Under the pieces are notes generated by a model. That model was given only the letters and a program-made list of their open reading frames with translations, was not told the origin of the DNA and searched no databases. The translations under genes and the position numbers were made by a program. From Burkholderiales bacterium 67-32 (GTDB lineage: Bacteria > Pseudomonadota > Gammaproteobacteria > Burkholderiales > Burkholderiaceae_B), in contig MKUP01000012.1 of assembly GCA_001898625.1 (NCBI GenBank), positions 1-64,000 on the forward strand: a stretch of 64,000 nt of DNA, read 5' to 3'. Positions 35,914-44,578 of this stretch are shown in pieces (within the stretch, counting starts at the first letter, position 1; every line of letters starts with the position of its first letter).

Positions 35914-36888
35914 TTGAAACCCAGTCTATCGTGTGGCCTGGTCGCGGCGAGCCTGGCGCTTGCCGGCATCCAGGCCGCCCATGCCGACGACTTTCCCACG
36001 CGCCCCATCCGCCTCGTCACCCCCTACCCGGCCGGCCTGACGCCGGATGTCGCCACGCGCATCATGGCCGAGAAGCTGGGCAAGCTGTGGGGCAAGCCCA
36101 TCGTCATCGAAGCCAAGCCGGGCGCCAACGGCTTCCTGGCGCTGGGCGCCGCCAAGCAGGCCGCGCCCGACGGCTACACCCTGCTGGTCGTGGGCGACGC
36201 GCACATGACCACCAATCCCAAGCTGCTGGCCTCGGTCCCGTACGATCCGCAAAAGGACTACACGCCGGTCTCGCTGTTCTTCCGCGCGCCCTTCCTGTTC
36301 TACACGTCCGCCGCGGCGCCCTACGCCTCGATGCGCGACCTGATCGAGGCGGCCCGCAAGGATCCGAAGAAGATCACCTACGGCACGCCCTACGTCGGCA
36401 GCCCTGCCCACTTCGGCGGCGCCATCCTGGCCCAGGCCACGCGCACCGAGATGATGCCGGTGCACTACAAGGAAGGCGCGCAGATCTACACGGCGGTCGC
36501 CAACGGCGACATCAGCTTCAGCGTGGCCACCATCGGCTCGGGCCTGCCGCTGGTCAAGGCCGGCAAGCTGAAGATGCTGGCCACCGCGTCGCCGCAGCGG
36601 CTGGCGGATTATCCGCAGGTGCCCACCGTCAAGGAGTCCGGCGGACCGGACCTGGCGATCGAGACCTGGGTGGGCCTGGTGGCGCCGGCCGGCACACCCC
36701 CGGCCGTGGTGCAGAAGCTCAACGCCGGCATCTCGCAGGTGCTGAAGGATCCGGATCTGATCGAGAAGTTCGCGGCGCTGGGCATCGAGCCTCAGAGCAG
36801 CACGCCGGCCGAGCTGTCCACGCGCGTGCGCGATGAACTGGCCGAAGTGGAAACGCGCATCAAGCGGCTGGGCATCAGCATCGAGTAG
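35914..36888 (+). CDS. Bug-family periplasmic solute receptor 2
   Basis: A 324-aa receptor with signal peptide ending HADD near residue 25 and the motifs IRLVTPYPAGLTPDVATRI, EAKPGANGFLALG and YKEGAQIYTAVANGDI. It differs clearly from receptor 1, so it probably binds another acid. Translation starts at TTG 35914, supported by GAGGAGA 9 bases ahead and by the signal peptide. It is convergent with a GntR gene. Confidence 0.9.
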   Translation: MKPSLSCGLVAASLALAGIQAAHADDFPTRPIRLVTPYPAGLTPDVATRIMAEKLGKLWGKPIVIEAKPGANGFLALGAAKQAAPDGYTLLVVGDAHMTTNPKLLASVPYDPQKDYTPVSLFFRAPFLFYTSAAAPYASMRDLIEAARKDPKKITYGTPYVGSPAHFGGAILAQATRTEMMPVHYKEGAQIYTAVANGDISFSVATIGSGLPLVKAGKLKMLATASPQRLADYPQVPTVKESGGPDLAIETWVGLVAPAGTPPAVVQKLNAGISQVLKDPDLIEKFAALGIEPQSSTPAELSTRVRDELAEVETRIKRLGISIE

Positions 36889-36923
36889 CCCGCAGCGAGC
36901 GGCCGGCGCGCCAGGCGCCGCCG

Positions 36924-37697
36924 CTATTTCAGCCGCATGTGCACCCGCACGAAGTCGCTGCGGAACAAGCCCTGGGATTCGTACACCAGGACCTCGTCCT
37001 TGTCGAACACCGAGCGGGTGACCACCATGATGGCGGTGTTCACCGGCACGTCCAGCAGCTGCGCCACCTCGAAGTCGGCATTGCTGGCCTGGATGGTCTG
37101 CTCGGCCCGGCCGATGCGCTCGCGCGCGTGGTTCTGTATCAGCTGCATGGGCACGGGCGAGTTGAACGCCTTCTTGCCGATGGCGCGGAAAATCGTGCGC
37201 TCCACGTACGAGTCGCCCACGAAATACGGAATCTGGTTGTGCTTCTGCAGCCGGCGCAGGTGCTGGTAGCCGTCGGGCGACAGCGAGCCGCCGTGGTGGT
37301 TGATCGACTGCGGCCGCATGACGGTGCTGCTTTCCAGCCATTCGATCTGGATGTCGGGCACGTGGTTGACCAGCGTGTCCCAGCTGGTCGGTATGTCATA
37401 GAAGACCCCGCTTTGCGGGCGGCGCAGGACGAAGGTGCCACGGCCGCGATAGCGGCCGATCAGCCCCTCGGACTCCAGGAAGCCGATGGCATGGCGGATG
37501 GTGGCGCGCGCCACGCCTTCGTCGCGGGCCAGTTCGTCCAACGAGGGGATCTGCTGGTCCACCGCCCACTCACCCGTCTCGATGCGCTTCCTGAAGGACA
37601 TCACCAGCTTCACGTAGATGGGCGTCCCCACTTGCGCCAGGTTCGCGATGGCGGTCGACGGTGTCGTGCGGGTGGCGCGGGGCGGAGGCAAAGTCAT
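36924..37697 (-). CDS. GntR-family regulator, HutC/UTRA subfamily (copy 1)
   Basis: A 257-aa protein with a GntR winged helix (about residues 28-95, with IPSLDELARDEGVARATIRHAIGFLE split over helices) and a UTRA effector domain that ends VLVYESQGLFRSDFVRVHMRL. It is a close paralogue of the regulator at 38289-39062. It lies between a Bug receptor gene and YbaK. Its likely ligand is an acid used by the neighbouring catabolic genes. Confidence 0.9.
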   Translation of the reverse strand: MTLPPPRATRTTPSTAIANLAQVGTPIYVKLVMSFRKRIETGEWAVDQQIPSLDELARDEGVARATIRHAIGFLESEGLIGRYRGRGTFVLRRPQSGVFYDIPTSWDTLVNHVPDIQIEWLESSTVMRPQSINHHGGSLSPDGYQHLRRLQKHNQIPYFVGDSYVERTIFRAIGKKAFNSPVPMQLIQNHARERIGRAEQTIQASNADFEVAQLLDVPVNTAIMVVTRSVFDKDEVLVYESQGLFRSDFVRVHMRLK

Positions 37698-37813
37698 GAG
37701 GCGGGATGTGCTGGTTGACTAGCCTTTCATTCTATCAGTGGCCTGTCCTGCAATAAGCGGTGCAAACGGTGGGCTATAGTCGGTGCTCTTCCGGCAACAC
37801 GCATCGTCCCCGC

Positions 37814-38281
37814 ATGAGTCTCGAATCCGTCCGCCATTTCCTGGCCGCCCACGCGCCCGACATCGCCATCATCGAACTCGAACACAGCACCGCCACCGTC
37901 GAACTGGCCGCGCAGCACCACGGCGTCGCGCCCGACCAGATCGCCAAGACGCTGTCGCTGCGGGCGGGCGACCGCGAAGTACTGGTCGTGACACGCGGCG
38001 ACGCCAGGCTGGACAACAAGAAAGCCAAGGCCGTGTTCGGCGGACGCGTGAAGATGCTGCCGGCCGACGAAGTGGTGGCCGTGACCGGGCACCCGGTGGG
38101 CGGCGTCTGCCCGTTCGGCCTCGCCACGCCGCTGCCGGTGTATTGCGACGTGTCGCTGCGGGCGTACGACGAAGTGCTGCCCGCGGCCGGCTCCACGCAC
38201 AGCGCCGTGCGCATCGCGCCGCAGCGCCTGGCCGAGCTGGTCGGGGCGCAATGGGTGGACGTCAGCCAGGAAGCGGCCTGA
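37814..38281 (+). CDS. YbaK/EbsC-type aminoacyl-tRNA deacylase
   Basis: A 155-aa single-domain protein of the YbaK/ProX editing family, with QIAKTLSLRAGDREVLVVTRGDARLDNKK and GHPVGGVCPFGL visible. Such enzymes hydrolyse mischarged tRNAs. It lies alone between two convergent or divergent GntR genes, so its place says little about function. ATG 37814 is the start that matches the family. Confidence 0.88.
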   Translation: MSLESVRHFLAAHAPDIAIIELEHSTATVELAAQHHGVAPDQIAKTLSLRAGDREVLVVTRGDARLDNKKAKAVFGGRVKMLPADEVVAVTGHPVGGVCPFGLATPLPVYCDVSLRAYDEVLPAAGSTHSAVRIAPQRLAELVGAQWVDVSQEAA

Positions 38282-38288
38282 GGTGCGC

Positions 38289-39062
38289 CTACTTCAGGTC
38301 GGTGTGGATCTCGACGAAATCGCCGCGGAACACGCCCAGCGATTCGTAGACCAGCACGCCCTTGTGGTCCAGCACGGAACGCGTCACCTGGATGACGGGC
38401 GCGCCCGAGGTCAGATCCAGCAGACGGGCGGTGTCGAGGTCGGCCACGCTGGCGCGCACCGTCTGCTCGGCATGGCCGACGCCGCCCGGCAGGCGGGCGT
38501 CCAGGATCTTCAGCGGGATGGGCTTGGCCAGCACGTCGGCGCCGAAGGCCGCATAGACGTTTTTCTCGATATAGGTATGGCCGATACCATAGGGAATGTG
38601 ATGGCGCAGCAGGCGGCGCTTGAGCGCCTGGTAGGATTCGCCCAGCGCGGCGCCGGCATGCACCGAGGCGGGCGGCTGCGCGCACTCGTGGCTTTCCAGC
38701 CATTCGACCTCGATGTCGGGCTGGGCCCCGGTCAGTTCGTCCCAGTTCATCGGGATGCGATACCAGATGTTGGACTGAGGGCGCGCCATCACGAAAGTGC
38801 CGCGGCCGCGGAATCGCCCCACCAGCCCCTCGGCCTCGAGCATGCCCAGCGCGTGCCGCACCGTGACCCGGCCCACGTCGAACTCTTCCATCAACTCGTC
38901 CAGCGACGGAATGCATTCGTTCAGCGGCCAGACGCCGTTCTCGATACGCTGTCGAAACAACGCGAAAAGCTGCGCGTACATGGGCAGCCCGCCGCGCGGG
39001 CCGGTGTTGGCGGCACGCGCGGAAGTGTCGGAAGCGTCGGTAGTGCGTCGTGCGGATGCCAT
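38289..39062 (-). CDS. GntR-family regulator, HutC/UTRA subfamily (copy 2)
   Basis: A 257-aa paralogue of the regulator at 36924-37697, colinear over the whole length: winged helix with ECIPSLDELMEEFDVGRVTV and UTRA end VYESLGVFRGDFVEIHTDL. Start ATG 39062; the open frame continues upstream but homology with copy 1 stops there. It precedes the RidA/dioxygenase operon 3' end and may control it, or the Bug receptor gene. Confidence 0.9.
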   Translation of the reverse strand: MASARRTTDASDTSARAANTGPRGGLPMYAQLFALFRQRIENGVWPLNECIPSLDELMEEFDVGRVTVRHALGMLEAEGLVGRFRGRGTFVMARPQSNIWYRIPMNWDELTGAQPDIEVEWLESHECAQPPASVHAGAALGESYQALKRRLLRHHIPYGIGHTYIEKNVYAAFGADVLAKPIPLKILDARLPGGVGHAEQTVRASVADLDTARLLDLTSGAPVIQVTRSVLDHKGVLVYESLGVFRGDFVEIHTDLK

Positions 39063-39160
39063 GGAGCGAATCACCTGCGGCGGATGGCCAGTCTCGCGCC
39101 CCGGGGCGCAAACGCATATTGTGCCGGGGCGCGGCGGGCGCTGGCAATCGAGCCTTCCGG

Positions 39161-39556
39161 TCACGGCGCCAGCGCGATCACATCCAGCGCATAGTGGGCG
39201 TTGCCGCCGGGCGCCCCATTGGCATCGGCGACGCCCACGGCGATGCGGGCGGGAGGATCCTTCGGAAAGAACTCCATCCACGCTTGGTGGAAGCCCTTGC
39301 GCTGGTCCAGGTCATGGAGATAAAGCGTGACCTTCACCACGTGCTGGAGCGTCGCCCCGGACGCGGCCAGCACCGCCTGGACGTTGCGCAGCGCCTGGCA
39401 GGCCTGTTCGTAGGGATCGTCGGGCATGCGGTTGGTGGCCGGGTCGCGGCCGCGGATGGCCGACAGGAACAGGAAGCCTCCGGCCCGCACGCCGGGCACC
39501 ATGCCGGCCATGCGTTCGGGCGCGTCCGGCGACTGCGGCATGCTCTGCCTATCCAT
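39161..39556 (-). CDS. RidA/YjgF-family protein
   Basis: A 131-aa member of the RidA family, with AGGFLFLSAIRG, QALRNVQAVLAASGATLQHV and VVKVTLYLHDL. RidA hydrolyses reactive enamines and imines; catabolic RidA members occur in aminophenol-type pathways. The canonical Arg near residue 105 appears as PPARIAVGV. It overlaps the preceding hydrolase gene by 8 bp and ends the leftward operon, which suggests that the pathway passes through an enamine or imine. Confidence 0.88.
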   Translation of the reverse strand: MDRQSMPQSPDAPERMAGMVPGVRAGGFLFLSAIRGRDPATNRMPDDPYEQACQALRNVQAVLAASGATLQHVVKVTLYLHDLDQRKGFHQAWMEFFPKDPPARIAVGVADANGAPGGNAHYALDVIALAP

Positions 39557-40412
39557 TCAGGAACTCCCGGATGATGGCGGCGGCGCGGTCCGGCGCGTCG
39601 GTCTGCACCTGGTGACCGGCCCCGGGCACCCATTCGATGCGCGCGTCGGGCAGCATCTCGGCCAGCGCGCGGCCGGTGGCGGGCACGGCGAACGTGTCTT
39701 CCTCGCCCCACAGGATCAGCGTGGGGATGCGGCGCGTCAGCGCGGGCAGCGCTTCCTGCCATTGGGTCTGGAGCTTGAGCACGGGGTCGTTGCGCACGAA
39801 GTCGATGCCCTGCGCCATGCGCTGGAAGGCCTCGAACGCACCGGGACGTGTCGCGGCGCGCTGGCGCTCGTCGATCAGCGCGTCGGTGATGCGTGCCTTG
39901 TCGATGATCAGGGCTTCCAGCAGGCGCTTCATGCCGGCGCGCGAACCGTCATAGCCCATCAGCGCGTGCATGGCCTCGTTCGGCGCCTGTTTCAGGCCCA
40001 GGGAGCCGGCGATGGTGAGCGAGGACACGATGACCAGCTTCTCGACGCGGTCCGGATGCAGCATGGCGTAGTACACCCCCGACCACGCGCCCTGCGAGTT
40101 GCCCAGCACCGAGAACTTGTCCAGGCACAGCGCATCGACGAAATCCGCGGTGTGCGCCGCGCGGCTGATCAGCCCGTAGGGCGTGGGCGCCTGGGTGTCC
40201 GTCAGCCCGAAGCCGCCGATGGAATCGGGCGCGACCACCCGGAAATCCCTGCCCAGCAGCGGCAGCACGGGGCCCATGCCCGATGCGCCGGACGAGCCCG
40301 CGCCGCCGCCGTGCAGCGCCACCAGCGTGCGGCCCTGGTCGCCCGCTTCCGCATAGTGCGTACGCACGCCGTTGGCCAGTACCCAGCGCGAACGAATTGC
40401 CGTGTCATTCAT
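39549..40412 (-). CDS. alpha/beta hydrolase (ring-cleavage product type)
   Basis: A 287-aa hydrolase with oxyanion region LVALHGGGAGSSG, nucleophile elbow GNSQGAW, acid EEDTFAVP and His in GAGHQVQTD. The layout is that of meta-cleavage product C-C hydrolases (BphD/MhpC group). Neighbouring an extradiol dioxygenase gene, it would cut the ring-opened product. It lies fifth in the leftward operon. Confidence 0.88.
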   Translation of the reverse strand: MNDTAIRSRWVLANGVRTHYAEAGDQGRTLVALHGGGAGSSGASGMGPVLPLLGRDFRVVAPDSIGGFGLTDTQAPTPYGLISRAAHTADFVDALCLDKFSVLGNSQGAWSGVYYAMLHPDRVEKLVIVSSLTIAGSLGLKQAPNEAMHALMGYDGSRAGMKRLLEALIIDKARITDALIDERQRAATRPGAFEAFQRMAQGIDFVRNDPVLKLQTQWQEALPALTRRIPTLILWGEEDTFAVPATGRALAEMLPDARIEWVPGAGHQVQTDAPDRAAAIIREFLNG

Positions 40413-40466
40413 GGTCGATGTCTCCAGTCGAAGGATTGGACCCCGCCCGTCGCGGGGCCCGCTTGC

Positions 40467-41606
40467 TCAGGTGCCGTGCCGCGGCAGCAGGCCGCGGTCG
40501 TGGTAGGCCTGCACGTAGCGCAGTCCCAGGGTGCCGGCGAAGTTGCGGATCAGGAGCGGATGCACGCCCCACTCGTACAAGGTGGCCAGGTCGCGCTCGC
40601 GCAGGACACGCCGTTCCTCGTCGTCCAGCGCATGGCCGTCGAAGGCGTCGGCGGCATCGGCCTTCAGCGCCTCTTGCAGCGCCTGTTCCTTGTCGAAGCG
40701 GAACAGGTAGCGCTCCAGTGCGTGCCGGTCGCGTCCCGCCGCGCTGGCGTGCTCGAGCGCGGCCGCGCGCCCGTTCCCGGGCGGCAGCAACAGTTCGGTC
40801 ACGCCTATCCCGGTCACCCAGGCCTGCACCGGTTCGTAGGCCGCCACCCGCGCGCCGGTGGCCCGGGCCGCGCCCGCCGCCAGCAGCCAGTTGCGGATCT
40901 CGGCCGCGCCATTGCCGGCGCTGCGCACCACCTCCGCGGCATCCCAGCCGGCGATGTGGTCGAACCGACCGGCGGCGAAACCTTCCAGGAAACGGCGGTC
41001 GAAGTCGCGGTTGATGTGCCCGGTCTCGGGCATGCCGACCCAGTGGCTCAGGCCGCCGGTGCCGAGCACCGCCACGCGCGGTGCCAGTTCCTGCCCGCGC
41101 AGCACGTCGCCCAGCGCCCGGCCGAAGGCCAGGCAGCGGTCCAGGCGCGGCAGCGGCTCGATGGTGCAGTTCACGTACGCCGGCAGCACCGGCGCGTCCC
41201 AGCCGGCCAGCAGCAATTGCAGCGGGCACGAGAAACTGTGGTCCAGCGGCAGGCCGCGCGCGCCGGCGGCGTCGAAGCCGGCCGCCAGCATGCCCGCGTG
41301 CACCGCCTCGCCCAGGCCCGCCACGCCGGTGTAGTCCCGCTTGGGCACACCGAATTCCCCATGCCCCGGGAACGCCGCTCCGGTGCCGATGGCGAACACC
41401 GGCAGCGCGGCCTGGTCGAAGGTCAGGAAATGGTCGGTGGCGACCACCACGAGCACGTCTGGACGCGCCTCCCGCAGCGAGGCGGACAGGGCCGAGAAGG
41501 CCTGGAACACCCGGTCGGCGCGCGCCAGGTCGTCCGGATCCCCCTTGGGCGCGCGCATCATCGCGCCCGTATGGGCCGTGGCCGCGGCCCAGACGATTTC
41601 GCCCAT
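40467..41606 (-). CDS. class III extradiol dioxygenase, LigB-LigA fusion
   Basis: A 379-aa enzyme. The N-terminal 270 residues are a LigB-type catalytic domain with iron-ligand candidates His12 (TAHTG) and His59 (ATDHF) and SHSF/GGLSHW-like His further on. The last about 80 residues (YLFRFDKEQALQEAL, DERDLATLYEWGVHPLL type) resemble the LigA small subunit. Fused forms are known for gallate-type dioxygenases. The substrate is probably a hydroxylated benzoate or aminophenol-like acid. ATG 41606 shares one base with the preceding stop (TGATG); GTG 41609 is possible. Confidence 0.85.
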   Translation of the reverse strand: MGEIVWAAATAHTGAMMRAPKGDPDDLARADRVFQAFSALSASLREARPDVLVVVATDHFLTFDQAALPVFAIGTGAAFPGHGEFGVPKRDYTGVAGLGEAVHAGMLAAGFDAAGARGLPLDHSFSCPLQLLLAGWDAPVLPAYVNCTIEPLPRLDRCLAFGRALGDVLRGQELAPRVAVLGTGGLSHWVGMPETGHINRDFDRRFLEGFAAGRFDHIAGWDAAEVVRSAGNGAAEIRNWLLAAGAARATGARVAAYEPVQAWVTGIGVTELLLPPGNGRAAALEHASAAGRDRHALERYLFRFDKEQALQEALKADAADAFDGHALDDEERRVLRERDLATLYEWGVHPLLIRNFAGTLGLRYVQAYHDRGLLPRHGT

Positions 41607-42364
41607 CACCGCTCCGCGTCCAGATGACGATGCAGGAAGTCCACGAAGCGCTCATAGGTCAGCGTGGCGGCCTCGGGCGAATAGCGCTCCAGCGTGCTGT
41701 CCATGTAGGCGTGGCGTGCGCCGGGGTAGACGTGGAAGGAAATGGGCGCGGGCGCCTGCGACTCCAGCGCTTCCTTCAACGCCAGGGTCTGCGGCATGGG
41801 AATGGCTTCGTCGGCGTCGCCGAAGTGCAGTTGCATGGGCGCCTGGATGCGCGGCGCCAGCGCGATGCGCGAGCGGTCTCGGCCGTCGGGCGCATAGGCG
41901 GCGGGCACCACCGGCAGCGCGTACAGCACCACCGAGCACGCCAGGTCTTGCGTGCCGGCGGCCCAGGCCAGCACCGTGCCGCCGCCCAGGCAATAGCCCA
42001 GCGCGCCGACGCGGCCCACCCGGGGCTGCGTGCGCAGCCAGGCCAGCGCCGCCTGGCAGTCGGGCACCACGACCTCGTCGCGCGCGGCGATGAAGGCCTT
42101 GCTGCGTCGCTCCTCGGCGGTGGTGTAGTCCTGCGGCGGACGGCCGCCGATGCGACTGTACGGGTCCACGACCAGGACGATGAAACCCTCGGCCGCGAGG
42201 CGCCGCGTTTCCTCCTGGCGGTGCTCGGTCACCCCCAGGTTCTCGGGCGCGCAGACCACCGCGCCCAGCACGTCGTCGCCGTCGGGCTCCGCCAGGTAGG
42301 CCCGTACCTGGTCGGCGCCGCTGGGAAAGGTGACCCAGCGGCCATGGCTGGTTCGCTTGCTCAT
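41606..42364 (-). CDS. dienelactone hydrolase family protein
   Basis: A 252-aa alpha/beta hydrolase of the DLH family, with the nucleophile region ALGYCLGGGTV (Cys nucleophile), DADEAIP with the acid and GARHAYMD with the His. It hydrolyses lactones or related esters. GGAGG stands 6 bases ahead of ATG 42364. It lies between the hyuB-like and dioxygenase genes and is coupled to the latter. Confidence 0.9.
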   Translation of the reverse strand: MSKRTSHGRWVTFPSGADQVRAYLAEPDGDDVLGAVVCAPENLGVTEHRQEETRRLAAEGFIVLVVDPYSRIGGRPPQDYTTAEERRSKAFIAARDEVVVPDCQAALAWLRTQPRVGRVGALGYCLGGGTVLAWAAGTQDLACSVVLYALPVVPAAYAPDGRDRSRIALAPRIQAPMQLHFGDADEAIPMPQTLALKEALESQAPAPISFHVYPGARHAYMDSTLERYSPEAATLTYERFVDFLHRHLDAER

Positions 42365-42375
42365 GGATGCCTCCT

Positions 42376-44562
42376 TCAGGCCGCGACCTGGATGTCGAAC
42401 AGGGATGCCTCGCCCTTGCGGCGCACCTCGACGTCGAGCAGCGTGGCGCAGTGCGGGCAGGCGTGCTGGACGACCTCGAGGTCGTGGTGGATGCGCACGC
42501 GCGGTCCCAGGTCCTCGGGGGTGGCCAGGTTGTGGCGCGCGTAGTCCTTCCAGTTCTCCGCCGCCGGCGCGATGGCCGTGTCGCAGCTATTGCAGACCAG
42601 GTAGGGCGTGCCCGACGCGCGCACGATGCGCGCTACGTCGCCGACGATGGCCACGGGTTCGGTCCCGGCCGCTTCCGGCCGGGACGCCAGCGTCTTGTCG
42701 GCCGACCACGCCAGCCTGCGCTGGCGGATCGCGGCACGCGCCGCGCCGGTGGCAACTTCGTCCAGGCTGCCGTCCTTCATCACGACGCCGAAGATGCGTT
42801 CGGCCACCTGGGCCGAGAAGGCCCCGGCCGCGACATCGGCGGCCACGCTGCCGGCCGGCCGGCCCAGCGGATCGCCCCAGCCGCCGCCGGCCGTGGGGTT
42901 GCATTCGTAGACGTCGTCCTTGCCGAACTCGAACTCCGGCGGCTTGGCGTTGAACTCGACTTCCTCGCCCTCCAGCCCATCCATGCGATCAGGGAACACG
43001 CCGTCCGCCAGCAGTTGGCGGATGTTGCTGTGGCGCAGGAAGCGGCGATGATTGCAGCCGCTGGGATAGCCGCCGAACAGGCCGCGCGAGGTGGGCGACT
43101 GGTAGCCGTGGCAGGCGACCAGCGATTCGACCTCGTCCACGCCGTGCAGCACGAAGGCCGCGCCGGCGGCCTGGCCGCCGACGTTGCGGCCGGCGCCCGA
43201 GCTGTCGGTGATGATGCGGCGGTACATGTACAGCACCGGCAGCTTCAGCTCGGTGGTCTCGACGTTGGGCGCGCGGCCCGCGGTGATGTTGCGCTGGCCC
43301 GAGACGCTCACGCCGTCGCGATGAGCGTAGGCGCCGCCGCCCGACAGCATCACTTCCAGGATGGGCGCGGTGGCCGGTTCGCCGTACTGGTTGCGGCCGT
43401 GGATGTGGAACAGGTCCGGTCCGCTGGCCGGCGACGACTGCGCCTCGGCCAGGTAGTCCGGATGCGTGGCCATCAATTTGGAGATGACCTCGGTGGTGGT
43501 GACCTCGACCAGCCACATCGCGCCCAGCGGCCCCTGGCTGCACGGCGCGGGGAACTTGCACGAGACGATGGAGCCCTCGGTGGACAGCACTTCCAGCGGC
43601 CTCAGCAGGCCCTCGTTCCACGGCAGGTCGTAAGCGATGACCGGCAGGATGCCGGCGTAGACCCCGGCCAAGAGGCCCGTGCGCGTGGCGTTGACGAAGC
43701 CCGGCGCCTGCGGGTCGGATCCGGTGTAGTCGAACACGATGCGGTCGCCCTGCTTGCGCAGCTCGACGTGGATCTTGTAGATCTTGTTGTCGAAGCCGTC
43801 GTGGTCCAGGAAGGCCTGGGCGCGGAACACGCCGTCGGGCAGTTCCTTCAGGCGCTTGCGCATCTTGGTCTCGGACAGGCCCATCATGCCGTCCATCACC
43901 GTCAGCACGGTATCCACGCCGTACTTGGCGATGGTTTCCAGCAGGCTCTTCACGCCGATGTTGTTGGCCGCCATCAGCCCCTTCAGGTCCAGGCTGATGT
44001 TGGTGGGCAGGCGCGACATGCCGGTGATGAAATTCAGCACGTCGCTGCGCAGTTCGCCACGGTCGATGATCTTGACCGGCGGGATCAGCATGCCTTCCTG
44101 GCGGATGTCCTTGGCCATGGAGGCAAAGCTGCCCGGCACCATGCCGCCCACGTCCAGCTGGTGGGCGCAGGCGCCGGTCCAGCCGATGCGCTTGCCGTCG
44201 ACGAAGATGGGCGCCAGCACGCCCACGTCCGGGCAGTGCAGCGCGCCCTTGTGCGGGTGGTTGACGATGAACATGTCGCCCGGATTGATGCCGACCGTGT
44301 CCTCGCAATCCTCGATCACGTGCTTGACCATCAGCGACAGCGAGGCCGCGTGGAAGGTCACCGTCTTGCCCATGGTGACCACTTCGCCGAAGGCGCGGTA
44401 GAGGCCGGTGTTGAAGTCGGTCGCCTCGTTCACCAGCGCCGACCCCGACACCGAGGCCAGCGTGGCCGCCTGTTCGTCGGTGATCGACAGCAGCCGGTGG
44501 CGGATCACCTCGAAGGTGATCGGGTCGACCTCCTTGGCCGTGTATTCGTAGACCTGATGCAT
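42376..44562 (-). CDS. hydantoinase B/acetophenone-carboxylase-like subunit fused to a zinc-ribbon domain
   Basis: A 728-aa protein. About the first 560 residues form a HyuB domain (DPITFEVIRHRLLS, DMFIVNHPHKGALHCPD, FDYTGSDPQAPGFVNA). The C-terminal part carries two Cys pairs, CNSC (about residue 655) and CPHC (about 706), like the gamma subunit of acetone or acetophenone carboxylases. Plain hydantoinase B proteins lack this tail. The pair with the HyuA-like protein may therefore be an ATP-dependent carboxylase or a lactam/hydantoin hydrolase. Confidence 0.85.
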   Translation of the reverse strand: MHQVYEYTAKEVDPITFEVIRHRLLSITDEQAATLASVSGSALVNEATDFNTGLYRAFGEVVTMGKTVTFHAASLSLMVKHVIEDCEDTVGINPGDMFIVNHPHKGALHCPDVGVLAPIFVDGKRIGWTGACAHQLDVGGMVPGSFASMAKDIRQEGMLIPPVKIIDRGELRSDVLNFITGMSRLPTNISLDLKGLMAANNIGVKSLLETIAKYGVDTVLTVMDGMMGLSETKMRKRLKELPDGVFRAQAFLDHDGFDNKIYKIHVELRKQGDRIVFDYTGSDPQAPGFVNATRTGLLAGVYAGILPVIAYDLPWNEGLLRPLEVLSTEGSIVSCKFPAPCSQGPLGAMWLVEVTTTEVISKLMATHPDYLAEAQSSPASGPDLFHIHGRNQYGEPATAPILEVMLSGGGAYAHRDGVSVSGQRNITAGRAPNVETTELKLPVLYMYRRIITDSSGAGRNVGGQAAGAAFVLHGVDEVESLVACHGYQSPTSRGLFGGYPSGCNHRRFLRHSNIRQLLADGVFPDRMDGLEGEEVEFNAKPPEFEFGKDDVYECNPTAGGGWGDPLGRPAGSVAADVAAGAFSAQVAERIFGVVMKDGSLDEVATGAARAAIRQRRLAWSADKTLASRPEAAGTEPVAIVGDVARIVRASGTPYLVCNSCDTAIAPAAENWKDYARHNLATPEDLGPRVRIHHDLEVVQHACPHCATLLDVEVRRKGEASLFDIQVAA

Positions 44563-44578
44563 GCTCGTCTCGATAGCG

